DNA of 64,000 nucleotides from Paenibacillus hunanensis (GCF_014645615.1 NZ_BMMB01000001.1:682001-746000); one strand, 5' to 3'; shown: positions 1 to 9,127, counted from the stretch's first letter. Notes: a model not told the origin generated them from the letters alone. Program-made: numbers and translations.

Positions 1-707
1 TTTTGCTGATTGGAGAATTTGCCACCGATTAGCTGACCTGAATTGTTCAGACCGACAAAGAACAGATCCTTAAAGCTTGGCTGAAAGCCACTTACATACT
101 GACCATTCAGCATCGTCGTGCTAAGCGGATAGCGCTTGCCTGCTGAATCGGCAAAGCCACCTGCGTTAATACCAGCGATTGCGCCATAGCGCTGGGTGGC
201 GGTTAAGGTCGTTTCTGCTCCGCCAAAGGAATCCTTGCCAAGCGTCATTTTCATCGCTTCTGGATCGCGTAGCTTGATCTTCATCGCATAGGCGCGATAC
301 GAGCCTGGGTTCAGACGATACAGCTCAATATTGATGCGCTGACTATTCACACGCTCGACTGCGGCACCAAGCCTTGAGGTAATGCGCCTGTTGTAAATCT
401 GCTCTGGCTTTTGCGCCTGCGTCGAAGCCGTACGCACGATCGATGACATCGCTGAGGTCGTGCGATTGTACAGACGTGTCGTTTTCTCAATCGAGGCGGA
501 TGTTTGTGCAGCAACCTGCTCTGCCTGCTGCAAGCCATTCATAATGCTTGATGTCTGCTCGCTTAGTGCTGTACGGGGCTTATAGGGCTCTAGCTCGAGC
601 GGAATACTTACGTCATGCGACTGAAGCAACAGCACCGCGAACACGCCGACAAAGGGCGCAATCGCTAGCAACAGCAAACGATTGATCCGTCTAATACCTT
701 TGTTCAT
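1..707 (-). CDS. Phosphodiester glycosidase (NAGPA-like) family protein, C-terminus beyond the window
   Basis: The reading frame opens at an ATG (707-705) and stays open to the window edge, giving about 235 residues. Residues 7-28 form one hydrophobic segment just after a short basic N-terminus, so the protein is exported or anchored. A low-complexity, probably helical stretch follows to about residue 100. The domain then contains an AGINAGGF motif, typical of the phosphodiester glycosidase family (PF09992) named after the mammalian mannose-6-phosphate uncovering enzyme. Bacterial members are thought to cleave sugar-phosphodiester bonds in cell-surface polymers; the substrate here is unknown. 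The start overlaps the stop of the upstream gene by four bases (ATGA), so the two are translationally coupled. Confidence 0.8.
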   Translation of the reverse strand, partial: MNKGIRRINRLLLLAIAPFVGVFAVLLLQSHDVSIPLELEPYKPRTALSEQTSSIMNGLQQAEQVAAQTSASIEKTTRLYNRTTSAMSSIVRTASTQAQKPEQIYNRRITSRLGAAVERVNSQRINIELYRLNPGSYRAYAMKIKLRDPEAMKMTLGKDSFGGAETTLTATQRYGAIAGINAGGFADSAGKRYPLSTTMLNGQYVSGFQPSFKDLFFVGLNNSGQLIGGKFSNQQ

Positions 708-1111
708 TTGAGCAGCTCCATTTTCTTTTGTAGCGTATTGAGTTGCTTTTGTACTTCATTAAGCTGGGTATACAGCTTGTTACTATTATCCGTCTTGTTG
801 CTGGCATTGTCCTTTGTAAAGGTGAGCAGCTCGTTAAAGGAATCGACCTTGCTTTGAAGCTGCTCCATCTCCTTGGACATCGTTGTCAGGCGAGTCTCAT
901 AATCACTTTGCAGGGTAGCGATCTGTCGCTCCGTATCCGCCTTGATCGCGGTGATCATCTGCTGTTTCAGGTGATTGCTATATAGATACGCTGCTGTTGC
1001 TCCGAGCGCAATAATGACGATCAAAAACACCAAAAACCATCGTGCAGAGGTGCCGCCTGAGGGCCGCGGACGTGTCATGGAGCGCGAAGTAGGCTCTGAT
1101 TTGGAATCCAT
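704..1111 (-). CDS. Membrane-anchored coiled-coil protein
   Basis: A 135-residue protein with a basic, Ser/Arg/Pro-rich cytoplasmic N-terminus, one transmembrane helix at about residues 25-47, and an extracellular remainder rich in Lys, Gln, Glu and Leu with heptad-like spacing that predicts a coiled coil. I recognise no family. It is the first gene of a two-gene unit with the overlapping phosphodiester glycosidase gene, so it may help position or assemble that enzyme at the membrane. The last point is inference from operon structure only. Confidence 0.7.
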   Translation of the reverse strand: MDSKSEPTSRSMTRPRPSGGTSARWFLVFLIVIIALGATAAYLYSNHLKQQMITAIKADTERQIATLQSDYETRLTTMSKEMEQLQSKVDSFNELLTFTKDNASNKTDNSNKLYTQLNEVQKQLNTLQKKMELLK

Positions 1112-1400
1112 GTCGGATCACCTCGTTTTGTTATTATTTTGAACAAATTTCATTCTAACATGTGGGTAAGGGTGCGTCCATTTCCGAAATAGGTATACAT
1201 GTCACCAATGAAGCCTCCTGTTGAACAGGCATCGTGTAAGTCTAGAAAATAATATTTTACCTGTATGAATATATAGAAGAAAAGCAGCAGATAGGATTAA
1301 AATTCCACTACTATTGACCGATATGTAACTATACAGTCATAACAATTAGCAAGCAAAAGTCCGCAAAATAGATGGATTGATACAGGGAGGAAGTGCCCCA

Positions 1401-2174
1401 ATGGATAGCGTATGGAAGGTTATCATGATTGATAATCATCCGGCATTAATGCTGGGAACGAAGATCATATTGGAAGAAACCGAAAGCTTGAGTGTCGTTG
1501 GTACAGCAAGCTCGGTCAAAGATGGGGTTAAGCTTGCCGCACGTACAAGCCCTCATCTGATTCTGCTGGATGACTCACTGCCAGAGGGCAATGCAGAATT
1601 TTATTTGCGCCAGATTAAACGCAGTAGTCCGGACAGCCATGTGATTGTACTGACGGGAGATAATAATCTATCGCTATTTGCCGGGCTGATGAGCATGGGT
1701 GCAAGTGGCGTGCTTTCCAAGGAATCCTCGCCTGCCCAATTGCTGCATCTGATCAGCGGCTTGCGTCAGGGATTAACGGTCATTCCATTATCCTGGCTAA
1801 GTCAGGGCGTTGTACCGGTGCCTGCTCAAATTCCGACCGATGGCTATTTTGAGCTGTCTCAAATTGAACACACCATCATGACGCAGATTACACAGGGGTT
1901 TACATACGATAAGATCGCTGAGACGATCCGTGTAAGCCGTCGTTCTGTTGATAATTATCTACGTAAAATTTATGACAAGCTGGGTGTGAGCAGCCGTGCA
2001 CAGGCGATTGAGAAATACACGCTGTATTCACATACCGCTTCATTCAAGGGTGCGCTGGAAAGCCTTCCGAATGTGATTGCTGTGGAGTCCTCTGTCGGTA
2101 TCGAGCCGATTCGTACATTAAAGACCAAAGGCGCGTCAAAAAAGGTTGCTCTGGATTCAAGTTCAGGTGTATGA
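1401..2174 (+). CDS. NarL/LuxR-type response regulator (orphan)
   Basis: A 257-residue regulator with an N-terminal receiver domain and a C-terminal LuxR helix-turn-helix. In the receiver I see the acidic residue Asp11, the likely phosphoacceptor Asp57 in LILLDDSLPEG, a Thr after the fourth strand and a conserved Lys in GVLSKESS. The HTH lies at about residues 160-222 (key stretch RRSVDNYLRKIYDKLGV). The ATG at 1401 is chosen because GGGAGG sits about 10 bases upstream; an earlier in-frame start at 1377 has no comparable site. No histidine kinase gene is adjacent, so its partner is unknown. An aminotransferase gene follows after 33 bases and is probably cotranscribed. Confidence 0.85.
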   Translation: MDSVWKVIMIDNHPALMLGTKIILEETESLSVVGTASSVKDGVKLAARTSPHLILLDDSLPEGNAEFYLRQIKRSSPDSHVIVLTGDNNLSLFAGLMSMGASGVLSKESSPAQLLHLISGLRQGLTVIPLSWLSQGVVPVPAQIPTDGYFELSQIEHTIMTQITQGFTYDKIAETIRVSRRSVDNYLRKIYDKLGVSSRAQAIEKYTLYSHTASFKGALESLPNVIAVESSVGIEPIRTLKTKGASKKVALDSSSGV

Positions 2175-2207
2175 TCTTGAAAAAGCATCGTACAGGAGGC
2201 TGAAACG

Positions 2208-3425
2208 GTGAAATTTTCATTTGCATCCAGAGTAAGCAAAATGCCGCCCTTTTCGGTTCGTCCAGATCGCCGTGCACAGCGCCGCGAATCGTGGATCTCG
2301 CTGGCAGAGGAATTGCCAGCAGAAGAACTGTTTCCGCTTGCTCAGCTGGGTGAAGCGGCAGGTGCGGTATTTTCAGCTGGTCCGCTTGCGCTGCAATATG
2401 GCGATGTTGCCGGTTCACTGGCATTACGACAATGGCTGCATAGTCGCTGGCAAAAGGATCAGAAGCTGGTGGTAGACCCGGCGGATATTTTGCTCACCTC
2501 AGGGAGTCAGCAGACGATTGACCTGCTCGTTCGCATTTATGTGAATCATGGTGATGTGGTGTTGATCGAATCGCCTGCACCACCAGGCTGCTTGCAGGTA
2601 TTGCATTTGCAGGGAGCGCATGTGATTCATGTAGAATGCGATCGTGATGGCATGCGACCCGAGGAGCTGGAGCGCCTGATCGCTCAGCATCAGCCCAAGC
2701 TGCTGTTCGTATCGCCGAACTTTGGCAACCCGACAGGTAGAGCATGGACGCTGGAGCGACGTAAGGCGGTGCTGGAGCTGTGTCGCAAGCATGAGCTATT
2801 GATCGCAGAGGATGATGCGTATGGCGATCTGCATTTTGGATCGGAGCCGGTACGCTCTTTTCGACGTCGATATCCGAGCTTATTTCAGCTGGATCGGGAG
2901 CTGGGTGGGAATCATGTGCTGTACATCGGTTCCTTTAGCAAAACGATCGTGCCTGCACTTCGTATTGGCTGGGCAGCTGGCGATCCACAGCTCATTGAGG
3001 TGCTATCGGCAGCGAAGCAGACCGCTGACTGGCAATCCAGCACGATGAACCAGGCAATTTTACTGCGTTTGCTACAATCGCCACGCTTTGATTGGGATAG
3101 CCATATTACGATGCTCAATCGGGAATACGATATTCGGCTCAAGCTGATGCTGGAGCTGCTCAAACGGCCGAACTGGCGTGGTACAGAGGTAGAAGTACCC
3201 GTAGGCGGCATGTTTTTATGGGCGCATTTACCGGAGGAGCTGGATGGAGAGCAGCTATTGGAGCGTGCGCTTGCGAAGGGTGTATCCTTTTTACCGGGCA
3301 GACGCTGTTATGCTGACGGACAGGGTAGTAGCTATATTCGGCTGAATTTTACCCATCCGGGGCGTGAGGAATTGCTGCTTGGTATGAATCTGATTTCGGA
3401 AGCCATTGCTGAAATGAGAGGCTGA
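2208..3425 (+). CDS. PLP-dependent aminotransferase, class I/II (LysN/MocR-C-terminal-like)
   Basis: A 405-residue fold-type I aminotransferase. Visible landmarks are the cofactor loop TSGSQQTIDLL, the NPTG motif in SPNFGNPTGR, the AEDDAYGD segment whose Asp pairs with the pyridine nitrogen, and the Schiff-base lysine in SFSKTIVPALRIGW. The sequence resembles the aminotransferase half of MocR/PdxR-type regulators and 2-aminoadipate aminotransferases but has no N-terminal GntR DNA-binding domain, so it is a stand-alone enzyme. Its substrate cannot be told from sequence. The start is GTG, supported by AGGAGG at 2194-2199. It lies 33 bases after the response regulator gene. Confidence 0.85.
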   Translation: MKFSFASRVSKMPPFSVRPDRRAQRRESWISLAEELPAEELFPLAQLGEAAGAVFSAGPLALQYGDVAGSLALRQWLHSRWQKDQKLVVDPADILLTSGSQQTIDLLVRIYVNHGDVVLIESPAPPGCLQVLHLQGAHVIHVECDRDGMRPEELERLIAQHQPKLLFVSPNFGNPTGRAWTLERRKAVLELCRKHELLIAEDDAYGDLHFGSEPVRSFRRRYPSLFQLDRELGGNHVLYIGSFSKTIVPALRIGWAAGDPQLIEVLSAAKQTADWQSSTMNQAILLRLLQSPRFDWDSHITMLNREYDIRLKLMLELLKRPNWRGTEVEVPVGGMFLWAHLPEELDGEQLLERALAKGVSFLPGRRCYADGQGSSYIRLNFTHPGREELLLGMNLISEAIAEMRG

Positions 3426-3534
3426 TGCTTCGAGTTGTAGCAGCAATGGCTGGCAGAAGGGCAAGCAGTCGGTACCGTCATACATAGACAATGCTGAATC
3501 ATACACCTTCAGGTGTGCATATACATGAATATAT

Positions 3535-3575
3535 GAAAAAGCCGCAGGGATGATGATCCATTCTGCGGCTTTTTG
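3535..3575. terminator. Rho-independent terminator, probably bidirectional
   Basis: AAAAAGCCGCAG and CTGCGGCTTTTT form a 12-bp stem. It lies between converging genes and has A-runs and T-runs on both sides, so it can serve both strands. Confidence 0.85.
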
Positions 3576-3715
3576 CTGGGATGGGGCGGAACATACTAGC
3601 GTGGTCGGTGCTTCTCCAGATTATTTGGCTGGTTCAGAGGATGCGTAATACAAGATTCATGCTGTATTTACATTGTTGCATCGTAAATACATCGATTTCG
3701 TTTAACATGAATCGT

Positions 3716-4432
3716 CTACTGGGAACCAAAGCGATTCATAATGTGCATATAATCATCCAGTGCCTGCTTGCCAGCATCAGTCAGGCGATAGCTTCCACGG
3801 GCGATGCGTTCAAACCAGCCATAGTAGTTCGCCTGCATAATTGTAGCCGCGGAGGCAACGCCACTCTGTTCTCTAAGCTCGCGCGGAGAGATGCCTTCGC
3901 GTGAACCGAGTGCCTGCGCTACGCGTAGCGCCTTTTCACGATACGCGGTGACGAGCTTTACGCCTGTACTGCCGCCCAGATTATAATCACCGCTTCGTTC
4001 AGCAAGCTCTCGTACAAGTCGTTCGCGGCGGCTACCTTTGCGCGGAGTGACTGTAGTGACAGAGACGACAGGCTTGCACAGAATTTCCACCAGTGGCGAT
4101 TTGGTTTTGTAAAAGGTCACCGTGATCAGTCCGAGTCCAAGCCGCTCACATAATACAATCAGCTCGCTCCAGCGCTGGTTAGCGGCGCCTTTTTTGGCGC
4201 GATTGCGTTCGACGGCAACATACACATTGCTGCTTAGCTTTTGCCGCTCGATTCCTTGCAGCAGCAGTGCCAGATTAAATGTTTTTTTGATCTCGATAAT
4301 CAGGGGCTCGTTCTCGTTATGTTTTACACCGACTAGATCACAATGTCGTACTTCGCTTTTGACTTCATAGCCCTGTTTGACAAAGAAATGCTTGATCGGT
4401 AAATAAAGCTCGGTTTCGCGTTGTACTGCCAT
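3716..4432 (-). CDS. DUF2161-like putative PD-(D/E)XK nuclease-fold protein
   Basis: A 238-residue protein resembling DUF2161, a family assigned to the PD-(D/E)XK phosphodiesterase superfamily. The opening QRETELYLPIKHFFVKQGYE is typical. An acidic residue in CDLVGV, followed about 17 residues later by IIEIKK (E-x-K), matches the catalytic layout. The C-terminal third looks like a winged-helix domain (residues about 165-235). Upstream in-frame ATGs exist at 4657 and 4453. I prefer 4432 because AAGGAG precedes it at suitable spacing and the family begins at this point. Its role is unknown; a DNA-handling function is suggested only by fold. Confidence 0.65.
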   Translation of the reverse strand: MAVQRETELYLPIKHFFVKQGYEVKSEVRHCDLVGVKHNENEPLIIEIKKTFNLALLLQGIERQKLSSNVYVAVERNRAKKGAANQRWSELIVLCERLGLGLITVTFYKTKSPLVEILCKPVVSVTTVTPRKGSRRERLVRELAERSGDYNLGGSTGVKLVTAYREKALRVAQALGSREGISPRELREQSGVASAATIMQANYYGWFERIARGSYRLTDAGKQALDDYMHIMNRFGSQ

Positions 4433-4791
4433 ATCGTATACGTTCTCCTTCATAGCTGGATCATCGAGATACTCCGTGATCCTGTTCAAGCGTCTGTTCT
4501 GTTTACCATTATAAAGGAATACTATGACCCTATAAATAGTAGATACGTGTTCATATTCTTTCTGGAGCAATAGATCAAACGAAGAATGCGAAGCGAGGTT
4601 AGCGAAGCATCCATGATTATGATCTGAAATTCGACATCGACTCCTAAAATTCGGCATTCTTTACTAAAATAACGGTAGCATTGATCCGATGTAAATATTA
4701 ATAAGTAATTATTGAGTAATTATGTGAAAATAAGTGAATTTGATATGGGTGAGGATCCATACGGGGATATAAAAAAAGGGGGACGTTTAGC

Positions 4792-5799
4792 ATGATTAAT
4801 GTTGTCGCAACACGTTTGAGACAATTGGAATATATAGGTTTGACTGAAAAAGAATTATCTTTATTATCTAAGCATCGCGATATATTCGCAAAAGTTGTAG
4901 ATGAGGTCGTCGATTACTTTTACAACCATATAGAACGTTATCCTGATCTACAGCAGGTGATTCAGCGCAATCAATCCTCTGTCCATCGACTCAAGCAGAC
5001 CCAGCGAGATTACTGGCTATCTCTAGCTGGTGGAAAAGTTGATGACGAATTCATCGAGACGCGTTTGAAGATTGGACGCATTCATTCGCAGATCGGTCTG
5101 AATCTGGATTATTATCTAGGTACGTATATGACCTATACAGACATTTCAGCACGCGTACTCAGTCGAGAGCTGCCGGAGGAATGGATCGACGTGCTGAATG
5201 CACTGACCAAAATGTTCAATCTGGATTCACAGCTTGTGCTGGAAGCCTATGGGGAACGTGAGCAAAGCCAGATTCGCAAAATGGGTGAGCAAAAGGAGCA
5301 TATGCTAGCGGCAATTACCGAGGTTGTGAATCGAATTAGCGATATGATCGCGCGTTTGAATGCGAATGCACGTGCGATTTCAGATTCTGCCAGTCATATC
5401 GCGTCTACTCAAGAAAACTCGCTTCAAGAAATGAATATGCTGGGCGATGAAGTGAAGCAAATCGGTAAAGTAGGCTCGCTTATGCGTGAGTTGTCCGATC
5501 AGACCCATCTACTCGGACTCAATGCATCGATTGAAGCGGCTCATGCGGGCGAATATGGAAGAGGCTTTAGCATTGTCGCTCAGGAAGTGCGTAAGCTGGC
5601 AGGCTCTTCCCATAGTGCGCTACAGGATATCAACGGTACACTGGAAGTTATTTTGCGTAAGCTTGCTCAGGTAGAGGGCGATTTTAAGCAAAATGTAGAA
5701 TTATCCCATCAGCAAGCACAAAGCTCGGAGGAGCTGGCTATTTTTGCTCATACGATTGAAGAGGTTGCGCGTGAGCTTGCCGCACTTCAGGAGAGTTAA
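4792..5799 (+). CDS. hemAT: HemAT-like globin-coupled methyl-accepting chemotaxis protein
   Basis: A 335-residue soluble oxygen sensor. Residues 1-165 match a protoglobin sensor domain, with the likely proximal haem ligand His98 in [13 protein letters not shown] and a Tyr-rich helix after it. Residues about 175-335 are a methyl-accepting signalling domain with the conserved hairpin tip ([23 protein letters not shown]) that contacts CheA/CheW. There is no transmembrane segment. HemAT proteins of Bacillus mediate aerotaxis and are about 430 residues long, so this one has a clearly shortened coiled-coil stalk. It has its own RBS (AAAGGGGG) and is monocistronic. Confidence 0.85.
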   Translation: MINVVATRLRQLEYIGLTEKELSLLSKHRDIFAKVVDEVVDYFYNHIERYPDLQQVIQRNQSSVHRLKQTQRDYWLSLAGGKVDDEFIETRLKIGRIHSQIGLNLDYYLGTYMTYTDISARVLSRELPEEWIDVLNALTKMFNLDSQLVLEAYGEREQSQIRKMGEQKEHMLAAITEVVNRISDMIARLNANARAISDSASHIASTQENSLQEMNMLGDEVKQIGKVGSLMRELSDQTHLLGLNASIEAAHAGEYGRGFSIVAQEVRKLAGSSHSALQDINGTLEVILRKLAQVEGDFKQNVELSHQQAQSSEELAIFAHTIEEVARELAALQES

Positions 5800-5825
5800 A
5801 ATACGCGCTAGCAGATGAAAAGGGT

Positions 5826-5943
5826 AAGCCATAAAATTTTAAAAAGTGCATTCGATGAAATATTTGCCTTCTATCGAAGTGATAGAGGGCAAATATTTCG
5901 TCACTTGTTCGCATAACAACAGACATACTTAGTTTTATGGCTT
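5826..5943. repeat. Nested inverted-repeat element
   Basis: An 11-bp outer inverted repeat, AAGCCATAAAA (5826-5836) and TTTTATGGCTT (5933-5943), encloses AAGTG/CACTT pairs and an inner perfect 12-bp pair (GAAATATTTGCC at 5857-5868, GGCAAATATTTC at 5888-5899) that continues for seven more pairs around a 5-base loop. The inner hairpin could act as a terminator for the chemoreceptor gene; the outer arms suggest a small palindromic repeat. Confidence 0.55.
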
Positions 5944-5998
5944 TAAAAAACAACACAAAATCCCTTAAAAATTAATGCCAGAAAAAAGCAGAAGTTCT

Positions 5999-6026
5999 TT
6001 GACATTTTGAATCAACAGTGTATAAT
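5999..6026 (+). promoter_or_regulatory. Sigma-A-type promoter for rpmE2
   Basis: TTGACA (5999-6004) and TATAAT (6021-6026) are separated by 16 bases and lie 42 bases upstream of the bL31B start. Both hexamers match consensus exactly. I see no convincing Zur operator, although a short CGATTAATTTTACGA stretch lies between promoter and gene. Confidence 0.8.
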
Positions 6027-6067
6027 GGGAATAGTGCGATTAATTTTACGAAATAAGGTGATTACTC

Positions 6068-6313
6068 ATGAAAAAAGAAGGACATCCTCAATTTCAACAG
6101 GCTATTTTCCTGGACCCTAGCTGTGGATATAAATTCCTGAGTGGAACAACGAAGTATTCCAGCGAAACTATGGAGTGGGAAGATGGTAACACTTACCCTG
6201 TAATTCGTGTTGATACCAGCTCTGCTTCTCATCCGTTCTACACTGGTAAACAAAGAAACGCAGACGTGGGTGGCCGCGTAGACAAGTTCAACAAAAAATA
6301 CGGCTTGAAATAA
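6068..6313 (+). CDS. rpmE2: Large ribosomal subunit protein bL31, type B
   Basis: An 81-residue protein matching the zinc-independent (type B) form of bL31. Typical stretches are [27 protein letters not shown] and the C-terminal [11 protein letters not shown]. It lacks the CxxC zinc-binding pairs of type A bL31. In Bacillus the type B paralogue (YtiA) replaces the zinc-containing form in zinc shortage under Zur control; whether this copy is zinc-regulated cannot be decided here. It is monocistronic, with a strong promoter upstream and a strong terminator downstream. Confidence 0.95.
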   Translation: MKKEGHPQFQQAIFLDPSCGYKFLSGTTKYSSETMEWEDGNTYPVIRVDTSSASHPFYTGKQRNADVGGRVDKFNKKYGLK

Positions 6314-6366
6314 GACCGATTTACGATGAACTTCTCTTCATAACCGTTTCGGTTGTGAACCGTCAT

Positions 6367-6417
6367 AAAAAGCGTACCGCAAGCATTCATTGAGTGCATG
6401 CTGGTACGCTTTTTTTG
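6367..6417 (+). terminator. Rho-independent terminator of rpmE2
   Basis: AAAAAGCGTACC pairs with GGTACGCTTTTT, with further inner pairing (GCAT/ATGC), and ends in a run of seven T. Confidence 0.9.
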
Positions 6418-6531
6418 TATGCCTATGGATATACATCTATTGCAAGCAATCTGCTAGATCGATACGGCATGTTCGTAAAGAGGATGTACAGTATTGTATG
6501 AGCATCATAAAAAAAAGTGGAAGCTCTATCC

Positions 6532-6592
6532 AAAAGTTTATATTGCGTTTACATTGTCCATACACTGTCTGCAAATTAAGCCTTTATACTGA
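6532..6592 (+). promoter_or_regulatory. Conserved upstream element, copy 1 (shared with 9190-9250)
   Basis: This 61-bp stretch matches 9190-9250 at about 45 of 61 positions with no gaps. Both copies contain CGTTTACATT and, exactly 30 bases later, a TTTATACTGA block (TATACT as a likely -10). The long spacing between the two blocks argues for an activator-dependent promoter rather than a simple -35/-10 pair. It lies about 100 bases before the first beta-CASP gene. Binding by the neighbouring LysR regulator is inference. Confidence 0.6.
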
Positions 6593-6692
6593 TCAAGAAA
6601 CGTGCTGCTCTTGTATACATTCAAAGCTACGTAAAATGATGGAAGCCGATTCTGCTGAAAAACGGTGAAAACAGATGGAGTTGACTAACATG

Positions 6693-8024
6693 ATGGAGCT
6701 TACTATTCTTGGTGGTCCCGGAGAGCATGGCCGTTCCAGCTATCTGCTTCGGCGCGACGATCAGTATATATTGCTTGATTGCGGAATGGATATACAGCCG
6801 GAATATGATGGGGAGCGTGCCAGGCTTGGGCCGATTATGCCGGGGCTACAGGCGGTCTTTTTATCGCATGCTCATGAGGATCATAGCAGCGGTCTGCAAA
6901 TCCTACAGCATTATGGATATCAAGGCGAGATTTGGACGACCCGAGCTACAGTGCGCCAGCTACCTGTCTGTCTGAAAAAGATGGAATATGAGCGTTATGC
7001 GCTTACGGAGGCGGGTAGCGTGCATGCACAGGCGGAAGTCACGAGCAGAGACGAGCTGCAATTTCGCTATCTTGAGGATATGGCGCCGCCCGGAGAATGG
7101 ATCTCGATTCGTCCAGAGCTTGAAATCTGCTGGGGACGAGCTGGGCACTTACCGGGTTCGATCTGGATTACGCTCAATTGGTATGGCAAAAAAATATTTT
7201 ATACTGGCGATTACAGCGCCGAGTCGCGCTTGCTACAAGCGGATCGCCCACTGCATCATTCACGTATCGTATCACGCGCTCATCCGTTGCCCGGGCAAAT
7301 TCCCGATCTCGATCTGGCGATTGTAGATGCGGCGTATGGTGTGGATACCGATCGGCAGGGCAATAAGCTGGCTCAGCTTGGTCGGTATATGAAGGAAACA
7401 CTGCTACACTCAGGTACTGTGCTATTGCCGGTGCCTGTGTATGGACGTGGGCAGGAGCTGATGCTATGGGCGTACGAGCAGTTTCCCAAAGTTCCGATTC
7501 TGGTCGAGCAGGAATTGCTGGATGCGCTGAAGCTTTTTGCTTCCGACGAGCAATGGCTACAGCCAGATGGAGTAGGGCGAATTGAGCGACTGCTTCAATC
7601 AACGCGCCTACATAGCATGACTGATGATTCATCCCGTGAGGCGTTAATTCAAGCTCATTCCTCTGCGCTCATTTTTACCGATGATGGCATGATGCAGTCA
7701 AGTAAGGCGCAGCAGCATTATATGCGAGTCGCAGCAAGGCAGGATAATCGTGTAATTTTCACAGGCGATCTGGCACAGGGGTCGTTTGGACGGACGCTCA
7801 TGATGGATATGGAGCATCGGGGCTGTCAGATTCTCCATGTGCGCTACAAGGTGCATCAGGGGCTACCGGATGTGCGGCAAATGCTGCTCGATCTGAAAAG
7901 TCCGCGTACCCTGCTCGTGCATGCACCGGTTCCACGAACCGATGGACTGGCATTGCGTCTGGAGCAGGAGGGCTTTCAGCAGGTGCACTCCTTGCTAGCA
8001 GAGGAGCAGCTCGTATTTGGTTAA
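6693..8024 (+). CDS. Beta-CASP metallo-beta-lactamase-fold protein, paralogue 1
   Basis: A 443-residue member of the MBL superfamily with a beta-CASP insert (CPSF-73/RNase J-like, COG1236 type). I see motif 2 HAHEDH (59-64), motif 3 in GHLPGS, motif 4 in FTGDYS, an acidic motif A in IVDAAYG, the beta-CASP boundary LLPVPVYGRGQEL, and His residues for motifs B (KVHQGLPDV) and C (LLVHAP). All metal ligands appear present. Known family members are nucleases; the substrate here is unknown. ATGs also occur at 6675 and 6690. The start at 6693 aligns with the paralogue at 13318, whose N-terminus is also M-x-LTILGG. It carries copy 1 of the shared upstream element. Confidence 0.8.
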   Translation: MELTILGGPGEHGRSSYLLRRDDQYILLDCGMDIQPEYDGERARLGPIMPGLQAVFLSHAHEDHSSGLQILQHYGYQGEIWTTRATVRQLPVCLKKMEYERYALTEAGSVHAQAEVTSRDELQFRYLEDMAPPGEWISIRPELEICWGRAGHLPGSIWITLNWYGKKIFYTGDYSAESRLLQADRPLHHSRIVSRAHPLPGQIPDLDLAIVDAAYGVDTDRQGNKLAQLGRYMKETLLHSGTVLLPVPVYGRGQELMLWAYEQFPKVPILVEQELLDALKLFASDEQWLQPDGVGRIERLLQSTRLHSMTDDSSREALIQAHSSALIFTDDGMMQSSKAQQHYMRVAARQDNRVIFTGDLAQGSFGRTLMMDMEHRGCQILHVRYKVHQGLPDVRQMLLDLKSPRTLLVHAPVPRTDGLALRLEQEGFQQVHSLLAEEQLVFG

Positions 8025-8046
8025 CAGGTAATCGATTAGAAAAGAA

Positions 8047-8088
8047 GCGTACAGCCGGGCATGGACATGCGGCTGTACGCTCTTTTTG
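8047..8088. terminator. Rho-independent terminator
   Basis: AGCGTACAGCCG and CGGCTGTACGCT form a perfect 12-bp stem followed by a T-run, closing the first MBL gene. The LysR gene converges from the other side. Confidence 0.85.
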
Positions 8089-8218
8089 TATGCTGATCTG
8101 GCTTGAGTCGGTCTACAAGCGAAGCCTTTCAGGGGCATAGTATGGATTGGCACTATAGAACAATAGATGGATGGTGTTCGTATGTTTCGTGTGCTTCCCT
8201 CGTATGGGACATACGGAT

Positions 8219-9127
8219 TCATCCTGTAGGCGAACCGAGCGCTGCTGTCGGTTCATTCAAGCAAGCAGCAAAGCGATGAATCAAGCCGGAGTAATGGCGT
8301 TCCTTGTTGTAGGCGTAATACAGATAGCGGCGTAGCTGCTGATCCGGCAAGCTATGCATATGAAGCCTACCGCTACGAAGCTCCTCCTCGACTGCCATCC
8401 GTGAAAGAAATGCCGCGTAACCGCCCAGCATCACGGCACGCTTGATTGCTTCGGCAGAATCTAGCTCGATAAAGGAAGGAATCTCAAGCCCGCTATCTCG
8501 CATCCAGCGATCGCTAATCTGGCGTGTGCTGGAATCATGACTATGTAGCACCAGACGACTACGCTGTAGCACCTCCAGATTCAACTCGGCTTCATTAGCC
8601 AGCGGATGATCGGGAGTGAAGATCACCACCATCTGATCTTCACCGATCAGACCTTTCACAAGGGCAGGATGCTCAAATGGTTCAGTAAGCATGATGCCCA
8701 TATCGATCTCATGATTGATTAGCATATCGCGAATGACCGGCGCGGTCTTGACTGCAATCGAGAGCTGTACACCTGGATGCTGATGGCTAAACGTATGAAT
8801 CAGATCAGGCAGAAAATACGTGGCTGGCACATAGCTCGCTCCGATACGCAGCTGTCCTCGCTCCAGTGCACCAAATTCCTGTACAATTCGTTTGGACTCG
8901 GCAGCGAGTGCATTGATTTTAGTCGCATAATGCAGCAATGCCTTCCCCGGCTCACGTAGCAATATTTTGCCACCGCGCGATTCGAATAGCGTGACACCCA
9001 TTTCCTTTTCCAGACTCTTCATATGAAAGGTAACGGTTGGCTGCTTCAAGCCTAGCTCATCAGCGACGGCTGTAATTTTCTGATGGCGATTCAGCAGCTC
9101 GACAATTTGTAGTTTGATCAGGTTCAT
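8219..9127 (-). CDS. LysR-family transcriptional regulator
   Basis: A 302-residue LysR-type regulator. The N-terminal winged HTH (residues 1-60, with KITAVADELGLKQPTVTFHM and KEMGVTLFES) is followed by a linker helix and a periplasmic-binding-like effector domain (about 90-295). It is divergent from the ABC transporter operon with 221 bases between starts, the usual arrangement for a LysR protein that controls its neighbour. RBS GGAGGTG precedes the ATG. The effector is unknown. The element repeated at 6532 and 9190 is a plausible target, which would place the first MBL gene in the same regulon. Confidence 0.88.
   Translation of the reverse strand: MNLIKLQIVELLNRHQKITAVADELGLKQPTVTFHMKSLEKEMGVTLFESRGGKILLREPGKALLHYATKINALAAESKRIVQEFGALERGQLRIGASYVPATYFLPDLIHTFSHQHPGVQLSIAVKTAPVIRDMLINHEIDMGIMLTEPFEHPALVKGLIGEDQMVVIFTPDHPLANEAELNLEVLQRSRLVLHSHDSSTRQISDRWMRDSGLEIPSFIELDSAEAIKRAVMLGGYAAFLSRMAVEEELRSGRLHMHSLPDQQLRRYLYYAYNKERHYSGLIHRFAACLNEPTAALGSPTG

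Noticed and set aside
3581..3904. Plus-strand frame overlapping the DUF2161-like gene
   Set aside because: It is mostly the antisense of the 3' end of a well-supported minus-strand gene and has no RBS.
6027..6067. Possible Zur operator at rpmE2
   Set aside because: CGATTAATTTTACGA has only a loose resemblance to the palindromic Zur consensus.
6390..6668. Open frame of 92 codons between rpmE2 and the first MBL gene
   Set aside because: It starts inside the rpmE2 terminator, has no RBS, and overlaps the conserved upstream element; its composition is not protein-like.
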